Shown here: positions 37,925 through 45,682 of the stretch, piece after piece
Position numbering within the stretch: position 1 is the stretch's first letter
Layout of the letters: each line of letters opens with the position of its first letter
Source of the DNA: Vallitalea pronyensis
Lineage (GTDB): Bacteria; Bacillota; Clostridia; Lachnospirales; Vallitaleaceae
Direction: 5' to 3'
NCBI RefSeq assembly: GCF_018141445.1
Contig: NZ_CP058649.1
Location: 2,499,001 to 2,563,000, forward strand
Length of the DNA: 64,000 bases
Position numbers and translations under genes: made by a program
Notes under the pieces: model-generated
What the model saw: only the letters and a program-made list of their open reading frames with translations
Told to the model about the DNA's origin: nothing
Database searches by the model: none

Positions 37925-39314
37925 TACATTGACAAATCAAAAGGAAACATTCAAGTCCATTGAAGATGGAAAGGTCAAAATGTATGTATGTGGACCAACG
38001 GTTTATAACTATATTCATATTGGTAATGCTCGCCCAGTCATTGTTTTTGATACCATTCGGCGATATTTTGAATACAAAGGTTACGATGTGACCTTTGTGA
38101 CGAATTTTACGGATATTGATGATAAAATCATTAAGAAGGCTAATGAAGAAGGTGTGGATTACAAGGTTATATCTGAACGCTTTATAAAGGAGTTTCTTGT
38201 GGACAGCCAAGGACTTAATGTAAAAGCAGCAACACATACACCTAAAGCCACAGAAGAAGTTGAAGGTATGATTCAGATGATTGAGGCGTTAATTCAAAAA
38301 GGTTATGCCTATGAGGTCAATGGCAGTGTGTATTTTGAAACCAAAAAATATAAGCCTTATGGTAAGCTATCCAATAAAAATCAAGATGATTTGGAAGCTG
38401 GAGCACGTATTGCAGTAGATGATGAGAAACGCAACCCAATGGATTTTATTCTATGGAAACCTAAGAAAGAAGGGGAGCCCGCGTGGAAATCACCATGGGG
38501 CGAAGGTCGTCCTGGGTGGCATATCGAGTGCTCCGTGATGTCCAAGAAATTTTTAGGGGATACCATTGATATTCACGGTGGTGGAGAAGACCTTGTATTT
38601 CCTCATCATGAAAATGAAATTGCACAGAGTGAAGCAGCAAATGGTAAGGATTTTGTTAAATACTGGATGCATAATCGTTTTTTAAACATTGATAATAAAA
38701 AAATGTCAAAATCTCAAGGTAACTTTTTTACAGTTAGAGATGTAGAGCAAGATTTTTCATATGCAGATATTCGATTTTTTATGTTAAGCGCTCATTATCG
38801 TAGTCCCATTAACTTTAGTCATGATCTTATGCAAGCGGCTGTTAGTGGATTAGAAAGAATTCAAACAGCAAGAAGTAACCTGGCTTATCTGATTGAGTGC
38901 GTATCACTAGAAGCATTAACTGAGACAGAAAATCAGATGGTGGCAGATGGTAAAGTGAAAGCTTTCCGAGACAAATTTGAAGCATCTATGGAAGATGATT
39001 TTAATACGGCAGATGCTATTTCAGCCATCTTTGAACTGGTGAAGTTTGCTAATAAAAATACAAGTACGGCATCATCAAAAGCATTTGTTACCATATTGTT
39101 AGATGAGATTGATGCATTATGTGGTATACTAGGTATTGAGGCAAAGCGAGCAGAGACACTTCTGGATGAAGAGATTGATGCGTTGATACAAAAACGTCAA
39201 GATGCCCGCAAGAACAGAGATTTTGCCCTAGCAGATCATATTAGAGATACATTAAAGGATAAAGGTATCTTATTAGAAGATACACGTGAAGGTGTCAGGT
39301 GGCATCGCTCATAG
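37911..39314 (+). CDS. cysS: Cysteinyl-tRNA synthetase
   Basis: A 467-residue class I aminoacyl-tRNA synthetase charging tRNA-Cys. CGPTVYNYIHIGNARP carries the zinc Cys and the HIGH-like motif, HIECSVM and HHENE supply further zinc ligands, and KMSKSQGN is the KMSKS motif. A DALR-type C-terminal helical domain is present. AGAAAGGAAAACAAGCTC precedes the ATG, which lies inside the cysE reading frame. Confidence 0.97.
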   Translation: MKIYNTLTNQKETFKSIEDGKVKMYVCGPTVYNYIHIGNARPVIVFDTIRRYFEYKGYDVTFVTNFTDIDDKIIKKANEEGVDYKVISERFIKEFLVDSQGLNVKAATHTPKATEEVEGMIQMIEALIQKGYAYEVNGSVYFETKKYKPYGKLSNKNQDDLEAGARIAVDDEKRNPMDFILWKPKKEGEPAWKSPWGEGRPGWHIECSVMSKKFLGDTIDIHGGGEDLVFPHHENEIAQSEAANGKDFVKYWMHNRFLNIDNKKMSKSQGNFFTVRDVEQDFSYADIRFFMLSAHYRSPINFSHDLMQAAVSGLERIQTARSNLAYLIECVSLEALTETENQMVADGKVKAFRDKFEASMEDDFNTADAISAIFELVKFANKNTSTASSKAFVTILLDEIDALCGILGIEAKRAETLLDEEIDALIQKRQDARKNRDFALADHIRDTLKDKGILLEDTREGVRWHRS

Positions 39315-39388
39315 GCATCCTTCATGATAGATAAGCAGGGTGTTACAGATACTCACGCTTATGATAAGGAAGAAAGGAATTGACGTAC

Positions 39389-39805
39389 ATGGAAGCATTT
39401 ATGGACTTTTTTAAAGAAAGTCTTGATATACATGATGTGAATCCAAGACAGTACTCACCCTTGGTTCTAGCTTATATTGGTGATAGTGTTTTTGATTTAA
39501 TCATTAAGCACAAAGTAGTTGCAAAAGGCAATGCACCTGTTAACAAATTGCATCAGGCAACAAGCCAATATGTAAAAGCTTCTGCACAAGCCAATACGTT
39601 TCGTAAGATAGAGCATTTTTTAACAGAAGATGAAATGGCTGTGTTCAAAAGGGGGAGAAATGCAAAGTCAGGGACGGTTCCCAAGAATGCAGACCTTATG
39701 GATTATAAAACCGCTACGGGTTTTGAAGCTTTAATTGGTTTTTTATATTTAGATCATCAATACGAGAGAATCATAGAACTAATGAAAAAAGGGGTATTAG
39801 AATGA
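39389..39805 (+). CDS. mrnC: Mini-ribonuclease III
   Basis: A 138-residue RNase III-like catalytic domain without a double-stranded RNA-binding domain. It matures the ends of 23S rRNA precursors. YIGDSVFDLIIK near the N-terminus and the C-terminal YKTATGFEALIGFLYL carry the acidic metal-binding residues. I place the start at ATG 39389 after AAAGGA; a TTG at 39380 is too close to that site. It overlaps the next gene by 4 nt. The order cysS-mrnC-rlmB is conserved in Firmicutes. Confidence 0.93.
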   Translation: MEAFMDFFKESLDIHDVNPRQYSPLVLAYIGDSVFDLIIKHKVVAKGNAPVNKLHQATSQYVKASAQANTFRKIEHFLTEDEMAVFKRGRNAKSGTVPKNADLMDYKTATGFEALIGFLYLDHQYERIIELMKKGVLE

Positions 39806-41406
39806 ACTCACAATCAACAAAATTTGTTAAGGGGGCTATGATTCTTTCCATTGCAGGTTTAATAGCTAAGGTTTTTAGTGCCATATACCGTATACCGTTA
39901 TCCTATTTAGTAGGCAATGATGTTTTTGGTGATTATACGGCTGTATATGGGATTTATGGGCTTTTGATATCACCTGTTTTAGTAGGGATTCCTAATGCTT
40001 TGACCAAGATGGTTTCGGAAAGAATTGCTGTAAATGACTATGATAATGCCCATAAAATATATCGTCATGCTATGGTTATATTAGGGTGTTTAGGCTTCCT
40101 AATATCTTTATTTATGATATTAGGCGTGGATTGGATTATTGCTACCACAGAGTGGCCTTCCAGTAACCGCTACATGATATATGGTTTTTCCGTATCCGTT
40201 ATGTTTATAGCAATTGCAGGTGTGTATAAGAGTTATTTTCAAGGTCGAGAAATAATGGTGCCAACTGCATTAACACAAATCATTGAGAATATTTCAAAAG
40301 CTATTTTTGGATTGGGTATTATCTACCTTCTCATTAAACTAGAACAAGATTCTGCTATTGTTATAGGGGGAGCTGCTTTTGGCGTTTCATTAGCTTTTAT
40401 CTTATCTACACTCTATATTGTAAGGTATTATATGAAGCATACAAAAAAAATTCATACAGAAGAATCAAAGGTAGCAAAGCGTTATAAAGAAGTTACTTTT
40501 GGACAAGTTGGGAAGCAGTTAGCTAAACTGGCCATTCCAATATCTCTGGCTACGGCTGCTTATTCTGTCATGAATTTCATCGATACAATAACCATATTTA
40601 AAAGGATGCAAGCCATCGGATTTAGTAAAGAACAAGTAAGCCATATGTATGGTTTTATGGGAAAAGCATTAACCATTATTAATGTGCCATTGACCATTAG
40701 TCTAGCCCTCATGATTAGTATTCTTCCTGCCATATCCACAGCCATGGTACAGAAGAATAAACAGGAAGTGCGCAATAAGATTTCATTAGGTATTCGACTA
40801 AGTTTATTATTAGGTCTACCAGCTGCTACGGGTATTATAATTTTAGCAAATCCCATTATGACAATGATCTTTAGGGTTAAGGCCAATGACTATTTACAAT
40901 TATTTGGTATCTGTCTTGTACTCATGATTATTGGGCAGACTTTAGCTGGCATATTACAAGGCATGGGCAAATATTTGTATCCCGCTATGGCTCTTCTCGT
41001 TAGTGTTGGCATTAAATACGCCATTAACTATCATCTGATTGCAAGTGACTTTCAGTTAAGAGGTGCTATAATCGGTTCCATCTGTTACTATGTTGTGTTT
41101 GTAAGCCTCAATTATTGGAAATTAAAAAAAGAAACGGGTGTCATACTGGATAAGACGAGTGTGTTTGTGAAACCGATATTAGCATCGGTTATTATGGGAA
41201 TTAGTGTGTTTTTTATCTATAAAGGGACCATAGGTATTCTTCATAGTAATCTCATCGCCACAGTGTTGACCATTATAAGTGGTATGATCATCTATTTTAT
41301 CGTGTTATTTGCTACAAAAGCGTTACAGGAAGAGGACCTCAGCTTCCTGCCCAATCATACGAAGGTTATTGCAAAATTAAAGAAATTAGGGCTTATAAAA
41401 AAATAA
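39802..41406 (+). CDS. Polysaccharide/lipid II flippase of the SpoVB/YtgP (MurJ-like) family
   Basis: A 534-residue MOP-superfamily membrane protein with about 14 hydrophobic segments. The N-terminus KGAMILSIAGLIAKVFSAIYRIPL and the loop GIPNALTKMVSERIA are typical of the YtgP/SpoVB group. Members flip lipid-linked peptidoglycan precursors or act in spore cortex synthesis. The gene starts 4 nt inside mrnC, so it is translationally coupled to it. That is not part of the usual mrnC-rlmB order and suggests an insertion. Which lipid is moved cannot be told. Confidence 0.85.
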   Translation: MNSQSTKFVKGAMILSIAGLIAKVFSAIYRIPLSYLVGNDVFGDYTAVYGIYGLLISPVLVGIPNALTKMVSERIAVNDYDNAHKIYRHAMVILGCLGFLISLFMILGVDWIIATTEWPSSNRYMIYGFSVSVMFIAIAGVYKSYFQGREIMVPTALTQIIENISKAIFGLGIIYLLIKLEQDSAIVIGGAAFGVSLAFILSTLYIVRYYMKHTKKIHTEESKVAKRYKEVTFGQVGKQLAKLAIPISLATAAYSVMNFIDTITIFKRMQAIGFSKEQVSHMYGFMGKALTIINVPLTISLALMISILPAISTAMVQKNKQEVRNKISLGIRLSLLLGLPAATGIIILANPIMTMIFRVKANDYLQLFGICLVLMIIGQTLAGILQGMGKYLYPAMALLVSVGIKYAINYHLIASDFQLRGAIIGSICYYVVFVSLNYWKLKKETGVILDKTSVFVKPILASVIMGISVFFIYKGTIGILHSNLIATVLTIISGMIIYFIVLFATKALQEEDLSFLPNHTKVIAKLKKLGLIKK

Positions 41407-41455
41407 TAGGTATAATGTTTTCACATAGATGACACACATAAGGAAGGATAAAGTA

Positions 41456-42199
41456 ATGGATAATAAGGATTTGATACTTATTGGCAGAAATGCCGTATTA
41501 GAAGCACTTAAGGCAGAGCGCAGCATTGACAAATTGTTTGTCATTGATGGTAAACATGATGGACCACTTAAAAAAATTGTAGCAGAGGCGAGAAAGCGAA
41601 GTATTTTCTTGCAGTTTGTGGGCAAAGATAAATTACATGACATAACAGGCACAACGAAACATCAAGGGGTTGTTGCTTATGCAGCAGCTTATGATTATGT
41701 GGACGTACAAGACATACTCAATGATGCCAAAGAGAAGGACGAATCACCTTTTCTACTTATTCTGGATAGTATAGAAGACCCCCATAATTTAGGAGCCATA
41801 CTAAGGACTGCAAATATCGCAGGTGTACATGGGGTTATCATACCCAAACGAAGGGCTGTAGGTCTAACAGCAACTGTAGCTAAGACGTCGGCTGGCGCTA
41901 TTGAACATACACCAGTGGCTCGGGTAACTAATGTTGCAAGAACCATTGATGAGTTAAAAAAACAAGGTATGTGGATAGCATGTGCGGACATGGATGGTGA
42001 TATCATGTACGATATAGACTTAAAAGGGTCTTTAGGTATCGTTATAGGTAATGAAGGTGATGGGGTGTCCCACCATGTAAAAGAAAAATGCGATTTTATG
42101 GTAAAAGTGCCTATGAAGGGTAACATTACCTCTTTAAATGCGTCTGTTGCAGCAGGTATTTTGACTTATGAGGCGCTTAGACAAAGAGATTATAAATAG
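41456..42199 (+). CDS. rlmB: 23S rRNA (guanosine-2'-O)-methyltransferase RlmB
   Basis: A 247-residue SpoU-family methyltransferase with an N-terminal substrate-binding domain (about 1-80; GRNAVLEAL, TTKHQGVVA). The trefoil-knot catalytic domain has DPHNLGAILRTA, VIGNEGDGVS and MKGNITSLNASVAAGI. It methylates G2251 (E. coli numbering) in the 23S P-loop. The ATG at 41456 follows AGGAAGGATAAAG; an upstream in-frame start at 41429 lacks a site. Confidence 0.94.
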   Translation: MDNKDLILIGRNAVLEALKAERSIDKLFVIDGKHDGPLKKIVAEARKRSIFLQFVGKDKLHDITGTTKHQGVVAYAAAYDYVDVQDILNDAKEKDESPFLLILDSIEDPHNLGAILRTANIAGVHGVIIPKRRAVGLTATVAKTSAGAIEHTPVARVTNVARTIDELKKQGMWIACADMDGDIMYDIDLKGSLGIVIGNEGDGVSHHVKEKCDFMVKVPMKGNITSLNASVAAGILTYEALRQRDYK

Positions 42200-42210
42200 A
42201 GAAAAAGTAG

Positions 42211-42247
42211 AAAACCGCTATTCCTTAGTGATATAGCGGTTTTTTTA
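42211..42247 (+). terminator. Terminator after rlmB
   Basis: AAAACCGCTAT (42211-42221) pairs with ATAGCGGTTTT (42233-42243), then more T. It ends the cysE-to-rlmB operon before the riboswitch-controlled unit. Confidence 0.85.
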
Positions 42248-42376
42248 TGGGTATATAAGGCTGTTTTCTTACAACTTTGTATAAATACACTTACACAAGG
42301 TTCTTAGTATTTTTATGAACAAATAAAATGAATTAAAGCAATTATATCATTTTTTGTCATAGTATGTAAAATTAAA

Positions 42377-42405
42377 TTGAATAAATTGGATAAATATGGT
42401 ATAAT
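42377..42405 (+). promoter_or_regulatory. Promoter of the c-di-GMP riboswitch operon
   Basis: TTGAAT (42377-42382), a 17-bp spacer and TATAAT (42400-42405), about 30 bp before the aptamer. Confidence 0.65.
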
Positions 42406-42435
42406 TCCATTATATTAAATATCATATTTTATAGT

Positions 42436-42516
42436 TAATAGCAAACCTATCGAAAGATAGGGACGCAAAGCTATGGGTCTAAGGGAAACATCCTATGATT
42501 GCCAGGTTGCCTATTA
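42436..42516 (+). promoter_or_regulatory. Cyclic di-GMP-I (GEMM) riboswitch aptamer
   Basis: The GEMM-I core is intact. P1 strands TAATAG and CTATTA enclose GCAAACC...GCCAGGTTGCC. P1b is CTATC-GAAA-GATAG with the GNRA tetraloop. GGGACGCAAAGC contains the conserved ligand-binding stretch, and the P2-side receptor sequence GGTCTAAGGG is visible. Downstream, CAGCT-A-CTT...AAG-G-AGCTG (42526-42548) with TTTTGTT looks like the expression-platform terminator. Confidence 0.9.
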
Positions 42517-42525
42517 TCCACCAGG

Positions 42526-42555
42526 CAGCTACTTTGTTGAAGGAGCTGTTTTGTT
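42526..42555 (+). terminator. Expression-platform terminator of the c-di-GMP riboswitch
   Basis: The stem CAGCT/AGCTG plus CTT/AAG with a single mismatch is followed by TTTTGTT. It starts close to the 3' end of the aptamer P1, so ligand binding could control its formation. The direction of control is not decided. Confidence 0.5.
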
Positions 42556-42619
42556 ATGCAATTCTCGAGTAAGGAAAAAGATGTGCTAAACAAAAAAAGT
42601 CGTCGAAAGAGGGGATTTA

Positions 42620-43399
42620 ATGGAAAAAACCATTAATGTAAATTTTGAAGAAATCATTGCAGAACGATATTTTGACGAAATAGATTTAGAGCTTGAGTAT
42701 AAACGATTAGATTGTCATGATCATGCTCTAGTCGAAGAAGCATCCAGATGTCTTGCACAGACATTTGCCGGTGTCACAGTCAAAGGAGCCACTATATCAG
42801 AGCCAATGGTTAAAGCAGTAGGTCTGTCAGTAGCTGATTTCACAATATTTGTTCATGAGTACATCAAGAGTGTTGTTCACCATGGTCTATGCTACATAGC
42901 CATTAACAAAAGAAATAAGAAAATAATTGGGGTTTTTGCCAACGAGGATTACGACCCTGCAGAAGAAACGCCAGCTTTTACTGGTAATCTTGAGCCCATG
43001 AATATCATATGTAAATTGCTTGATGATCTTGATAAGCGATTTTTGGAAACGTTGTATAACAAGAAGAATATTCTAATCGAGAAGAGCCAATTTGTACACA
43101 TGTTTATGATAGGTATCAAATTAGAAAAGTTTAGAAAAGATATCGCCATGGATTTAATTGATATATGTGAGAAGGATGCCATAGCTAGAAACTACAAAGG
43201 TATTTTTCTTGAAGCAACCAATTATAAGTCAGCGGTAATCTTTGATAAATATCTAAAATATTCCTTAGTCTATGATGAAAATAATATGCCCATCTTAACT
43301 AAATATTCCGAAACAGAGCATTTCAAAAGTATTCCAGAGGACGTTTCTTGCGACTGTAGAATCTTTTATAGAGCTTTAGACTCAGAATATAATATTTAA
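42620..43399 (+). CDS. GNAT-like protein under c-di-GMP riboswitch control
   Basis: A 259-residue cytoplasmic protein with no signal or membrane segment. The pattern of HDHALVEEASRCLAQTFAG, CYIAINKRNKKIIGVFANED, FVHMFMIGIKLEKFRKDIAMDLI and IFLEATNYKSAVIFDKY fits a GNAT acetyltransferase fold, somewhat like the arylalkylamine acetyltransferase branch. The acetyl-CoA pyrophosphate loop is degenerate (KLEKFRKDIA). The substrate is unknown. AGAGGGGATTTA precedes the ATG. It lies about 100 nt after the aptamer and 30 bp before a STAS-like gene, between rlmB and yacP, which are usually adjacent. Confidence 0.7.
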   Translation: MEKTINVNFEEIIAERYFDEIDLELEYKRLDCHDHALVEEASRCLAQTFAGVTVKGATISEPMVKAVGLSVADFTIFVHEYIKSVVHHGLCYIAINKRNKKIIGVFANEDYDPAEETPAFTGNLEPMNIICKLLDDLDKRFLETLYNKKNILIEKSQFVHMFMIGIKLEKFRKDIAMDLIDICEKDAIARNYKGIFLEATNYKSAVIFDKYLKYSLVYDENNMPILTKYSETEHFKSIPEDVSCDCRIFYRALDSEYNI

Positions 43400-43429
43400 T
43401 AAGACCAATATTTGAGGAGGAAGCGACAC

Positions 43430-43789
43430 ATGTATAAAATTGATATTAACACAAGTAAAAAGCTCTTAAGTATCGTGGCAGAAGGTATGTTTAATCTTGA
43501 CGAGGCAAAAAAGTATAAAGATGATTTTGTTGCTAAATTAAACAGTATTAACCCTAGAGAGTATAGCTTTTTAGCAGATGGAAGAAAGCAAACCACTTCA
43601 ACTCCAGAAGTAGGGCAAATACTAGCAGAAGTGCTTAATATATACAAAGAAGCTCCCTTTAAAAAACGTTATCTTGTTAAACTGGATTCTGTTATTGCCA
43701 TGTCACAAGTAAAGCGTTTGTGTGGAGCTGATTTTGATCAAATATTCACCGTAGTTAATACACCTGAAGAAGTGATTAATAGTCTATAG
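43430..43789 (+). CDS. STAS/SpoIIAA-like small protein, second gene of the c-di-GMP unit
   Basis: A 119-residue soluble protein. The order of strands and helices (YKIDINTSKKLLSIVAEGMF; NLDEAKKYKDDFVAKL; YSFLADGRKQ; VNTPEEVINSL) resembles SpoIIAA-like/STAS-fold proteins. I cannot point to a phosphorylatable Ser equivalent with confidence. The ATG at 43430 follows GAGGAGG. It shares the riboswitch leader with the GNAT-like gene and is followed by a terminator, so the two form a closed unit. The function is unknown. Confidence 0.65.
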   Translation: MYKIDINTSKKLLSIVAEGMFNLDEAKKYKDDFVAKLNSINPREYSFLADGRKQTTSTPEVGQILAEVLNIYKEAPFKKRYLVKLDSVIAMSQVKRLCGADFDQIFTVVNTPEEVINSL

Positions 43790-43810
43790 TATTCATATAA
43801 AAATCCCTAT

Positions 43811-43876
43811 AAAAGAGGCGGTTTCATGGTCATGCCAAGTACAATGTGGTATTTCATGATAACAGCCTCTTTTTGT
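43811..43876 (+). terminator. Terminator of the c-di-GMP-controlled unit
   Basis: AAAAGAGGC (43811-43819) pairs with GCCTCTTTT (43865-43873), followed by T. An inner CATG/CATG stem lies in the long loop. Confidence 0.75.
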
Positions 43877-43966
43877 ATTGAATTTTTAAGTTATATAACG
43901 TTTACAAACAGTTAATAGTGTAGTATACTTAAAATGCTTTCAAAACAGATTGGAAGGCGATGAAAT

Positions 43967-44482
43967 TTGGCAAGAGAATTCTTATTAGTAGATGGTTACA
44001 ATGTGATTCATGCTTGGGACGAGCTAAGAAGAATTGTGAATGAGCAAAACCTTGAAATAGCCAGAAGCAGATTACTGGAGATTCTATCCAATTATCAAGG
44101 CTATAAGAAGATTGACGTTATCGTTGTATTTGATGCTCATCGTGTAAAAGGCACTCGAAAAGTGATAACATATCATAATATTAATGTGGTATTTACGAAA
44201 GAAGTAGAAACGGCGGACCACTATATTGAAAAAGTGGTTCACCAAATTGGTCGTGATTACCGTGTACGTGTAGCAACTTCCGACGGGCTTGAACAGATTA
44301 TTATATTAGGAAAAGGTGCAAGCCGTATGTCCGCTAGAGAACTCTACACCGAAGTAAAACAAGTGGAAAAAAACATGCGCAAGAAGTTCATTGAGAAGAA
44401 ACAATTAGATCATAGTAACCGATTAGAAGGGCATTTGGACTCAGGTGTGTTAGAGTGGATGGAAAAGATGCGTAGAAAATAA
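43967..44482 (+). CDS. yacP: NYN domain ribonuclease, YacP/Rae1 family
   Basis: A 171-residue PIN-like (NYN) endonuclease. Acidic catalytic residues lie in LLVDGYNVIHAW (Asp8), VVFDAH, ETADHYIEK and VATSDGLEQ. In B. subtilis the orthologue Rae1 cuts mRNA inside the ribosome. The start is a TTG at 43967, nine bases after GGAAGG; no suitable ATG is in frame. It precedes sigH, as in other Firmicutes. Confidence 0.9.
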   Translation: MAREFLLVDGYNVIHAWDELRRIVNEQNLEIARSRLLEILSNYQGYKKIDVIVVFDAHRVKGTRKVITYHNINVVFTKEVETADHYIEKVVHQIGRDYRVRVATSDGLEQIIILGKGASRMSARELYTEVKQVEKNMRKKFIEKKQLDHSNRLEGHLDSGVLEWMEKMRRK

Positions 44483-44499
44483 TACGGAGGTTGATGCAG

Positions 44500-45138
44500 T
44501 TGGATCAAGCAACTTGGTACGATTCATACCTTACAAACTCAGACGAAGAATTGGTAGCGATTGTAAGAGATGGGGATAATGAAGCTCTTGATTATCTCAT
44601 GAATAAATATAAGATACTGGTAGAAAAGAAAGCAAAATCTTATTTCTTAATCGGCGCAAGTCGAGACGATATTATTCAGGAAGGCATGATTGGACTGTTT
44701 AAAGCTATCCGAGATTTTAAGGAAGAAAAAACAGCTTCTTTTTATTCCTTCGCCGATTTATGTGTCACAAGACAAATCATATCAGCAGTAAAAGCGTCAA
44801 CAAGACAAAAACACCTGCCTCTTAATTCATACATATCACTTAACAAACCATCCTATGAAGAGGAAAATGATAAAGCAACACTTATTGATAAAATGCCGTC
44901 CCAAAAAATCATTAACCCAGAAGATTTGTTAATTGGTCAGGAAAATCTAAGCATCATTGAACATGAACTCTCCGCAAGGTTAAGTAAACTTGAAAAAGAA
45001 GTTTTACGATGCTATATTGACGGTAAAAGCTATGTGGAAATAGCAGAATATTTGATACGCCCAGTTAAATCCATTGATAATGCCTTACAACGTATTAAGA
45101 AGAAGGTTGAGGCTATACTCATTGAAAAAAATGTATAA
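44500..45138 (+). CDS. sigH: RNA polymerase sporulation sigma factor SigH
   Basis: A sigma-70 family protein of about 213 residues, close in layout to B. subtilis sigma-H: DNEALDYLMNKY, KAKSYFLIGASRDDIIQEGMIGLFKAIRDF (region 2), RQKHLPLNSYISL, and region 4 YIDGKSYVEIAEYL plus VKSIDNALQRIKKKVE. It drives early sporulation and stationary-phase genes. I favour the TTG at 44500, nine bases after GGAGG. The ATG at 44494 is only three bases from that site, and a TTG at 44491 abuts it; the choice changes two or three residues. A terminator follows. Confidence 0.92.
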   Translation: MDQATWYDSYLTNSDEELVAIVRDGDNEALDYLMNKYKILVEKKAKSYFLIGASRDDIIQEGMIGLFKAIRDFKEEKTASFYSFADLCVTRQIISAVKASTRQKHLPLNSYISLNKPSYEEENDKATLIDKMPSQKIINPEDLLIGQENLSIIEHELSARLSKLEKEVLRCYIDGKSYVEIAEYLIRPVKSIDNALQRIKKKVEAILIEKNV

Positions 45139-45176
45139 CCAATCCTTTTATATGCTTAATAAGGACAGGTTTTTTG
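45137..45176 (+). terminator. Terminator after sigH
   Basis: AACC-AA-TCCTT pairs with AAGGA-CA-GGTT around a 13-nt loop, followed by TTTTT. Confidence 0.7.
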
Positions 45177-45226
45177 ATAAGATGAGCCATCCTATACATT
45201 AACAATAAAATAAATGATTTAACTAC

Positions 45227-45254
45227 TTGTCAAAATAAAAATTTGTGCTATAAT
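45227..45254 (+). promoter_or_regulatory. Promoter of tRNA-Thr
   Basis: TTGTCA (45227-45232), a 16-bp spacer and TATAAT (45249-45254), 18 bp before the tRNA. Confidence 0.7.
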
Positions 45255-45272
45255 AGTATAGGTGCTGAAAAT

Positions 45273-45346
45273 GCTCCAATGGCTCAGGTGGTTAGAGCGC
45301 GGCCATGGTAAGGCCGAGACCGCCGGTTCAAATCCGGCTTGGAGCT
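45273..45346 (+). tRNA. tRNA-Thr (GGT)
   Basis: 74 nt. The acceptor GCTCCAA pairs with TTGGAGC. The anticodon stem CGGCC/GGCCG carries loop ATGGTAA, giving anticodon GGT. CCA is not encoded. It has its own promoter and a terminator. Confidence 0.95.
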
Positions 45347-45351
45347 TGCAG

Positions 45352-45380
45352 AAGTCTTTCAAATTGAAGGGCTTTTTTTT
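45352..45380 (+). terminator. Terminator of tRNA-Thr
   Basis: AAGTCTTTC (45352-45360) pairs with GAAGGGCTT (45366-45374) including two G-U pairs, then TTTTTT. Confidence 0.85.
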
Positions 45381-45435
45381 GATGTATATTATATTATTTA
45401 AATGATACATAATAAATAAATTACATTTTAATAAT

Positions 45436-45462
45436 CGTCAGCGTTTTGCTGGCGCTTTTTTT
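45436..45462 (+). terminator. Second, orphan terminator
   Basis: CGTCAGC-GTTTT-GCTGGCG (one G-U pair) followed by CTTTTTTT. No gene lies between it and the tRNA terminator 55 bp upstream. It may be a back-up terminator or the end of a short RNA. The remaining sequence up to 45682 is AT-rich and holds only the promoter at 45549. Confidence 0.7.
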
Positions 45463-45548
45463 AGTGGTCTTAATAATTGTGTATGAACCATTAATCAGTT
45501 AATACTTTCATGTAACCCTCATCCATAAATTGATTGATAGTTTTTTTA

Positions 45549-45577
45549 TTGCTTAACAATTAGCTATCTGTTATTAT
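45549..45577 (+). promoter_or_regulatory. Promoter of the SLH surface protein gene
   Basis: TTGCTT (45549-45554), a 17-bp spacer and TATTAT (45572-45577). Confidence 0.45.
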
Positions 45578-45682
45578 TATGATAATGTTGCATAATTTGT
45601 AAAAATATAACAACAATGGTAACTAAACATGTTATGCAAGTTGTATGGACCTAATATATTAACATGAAGGAGACTAACTAAA

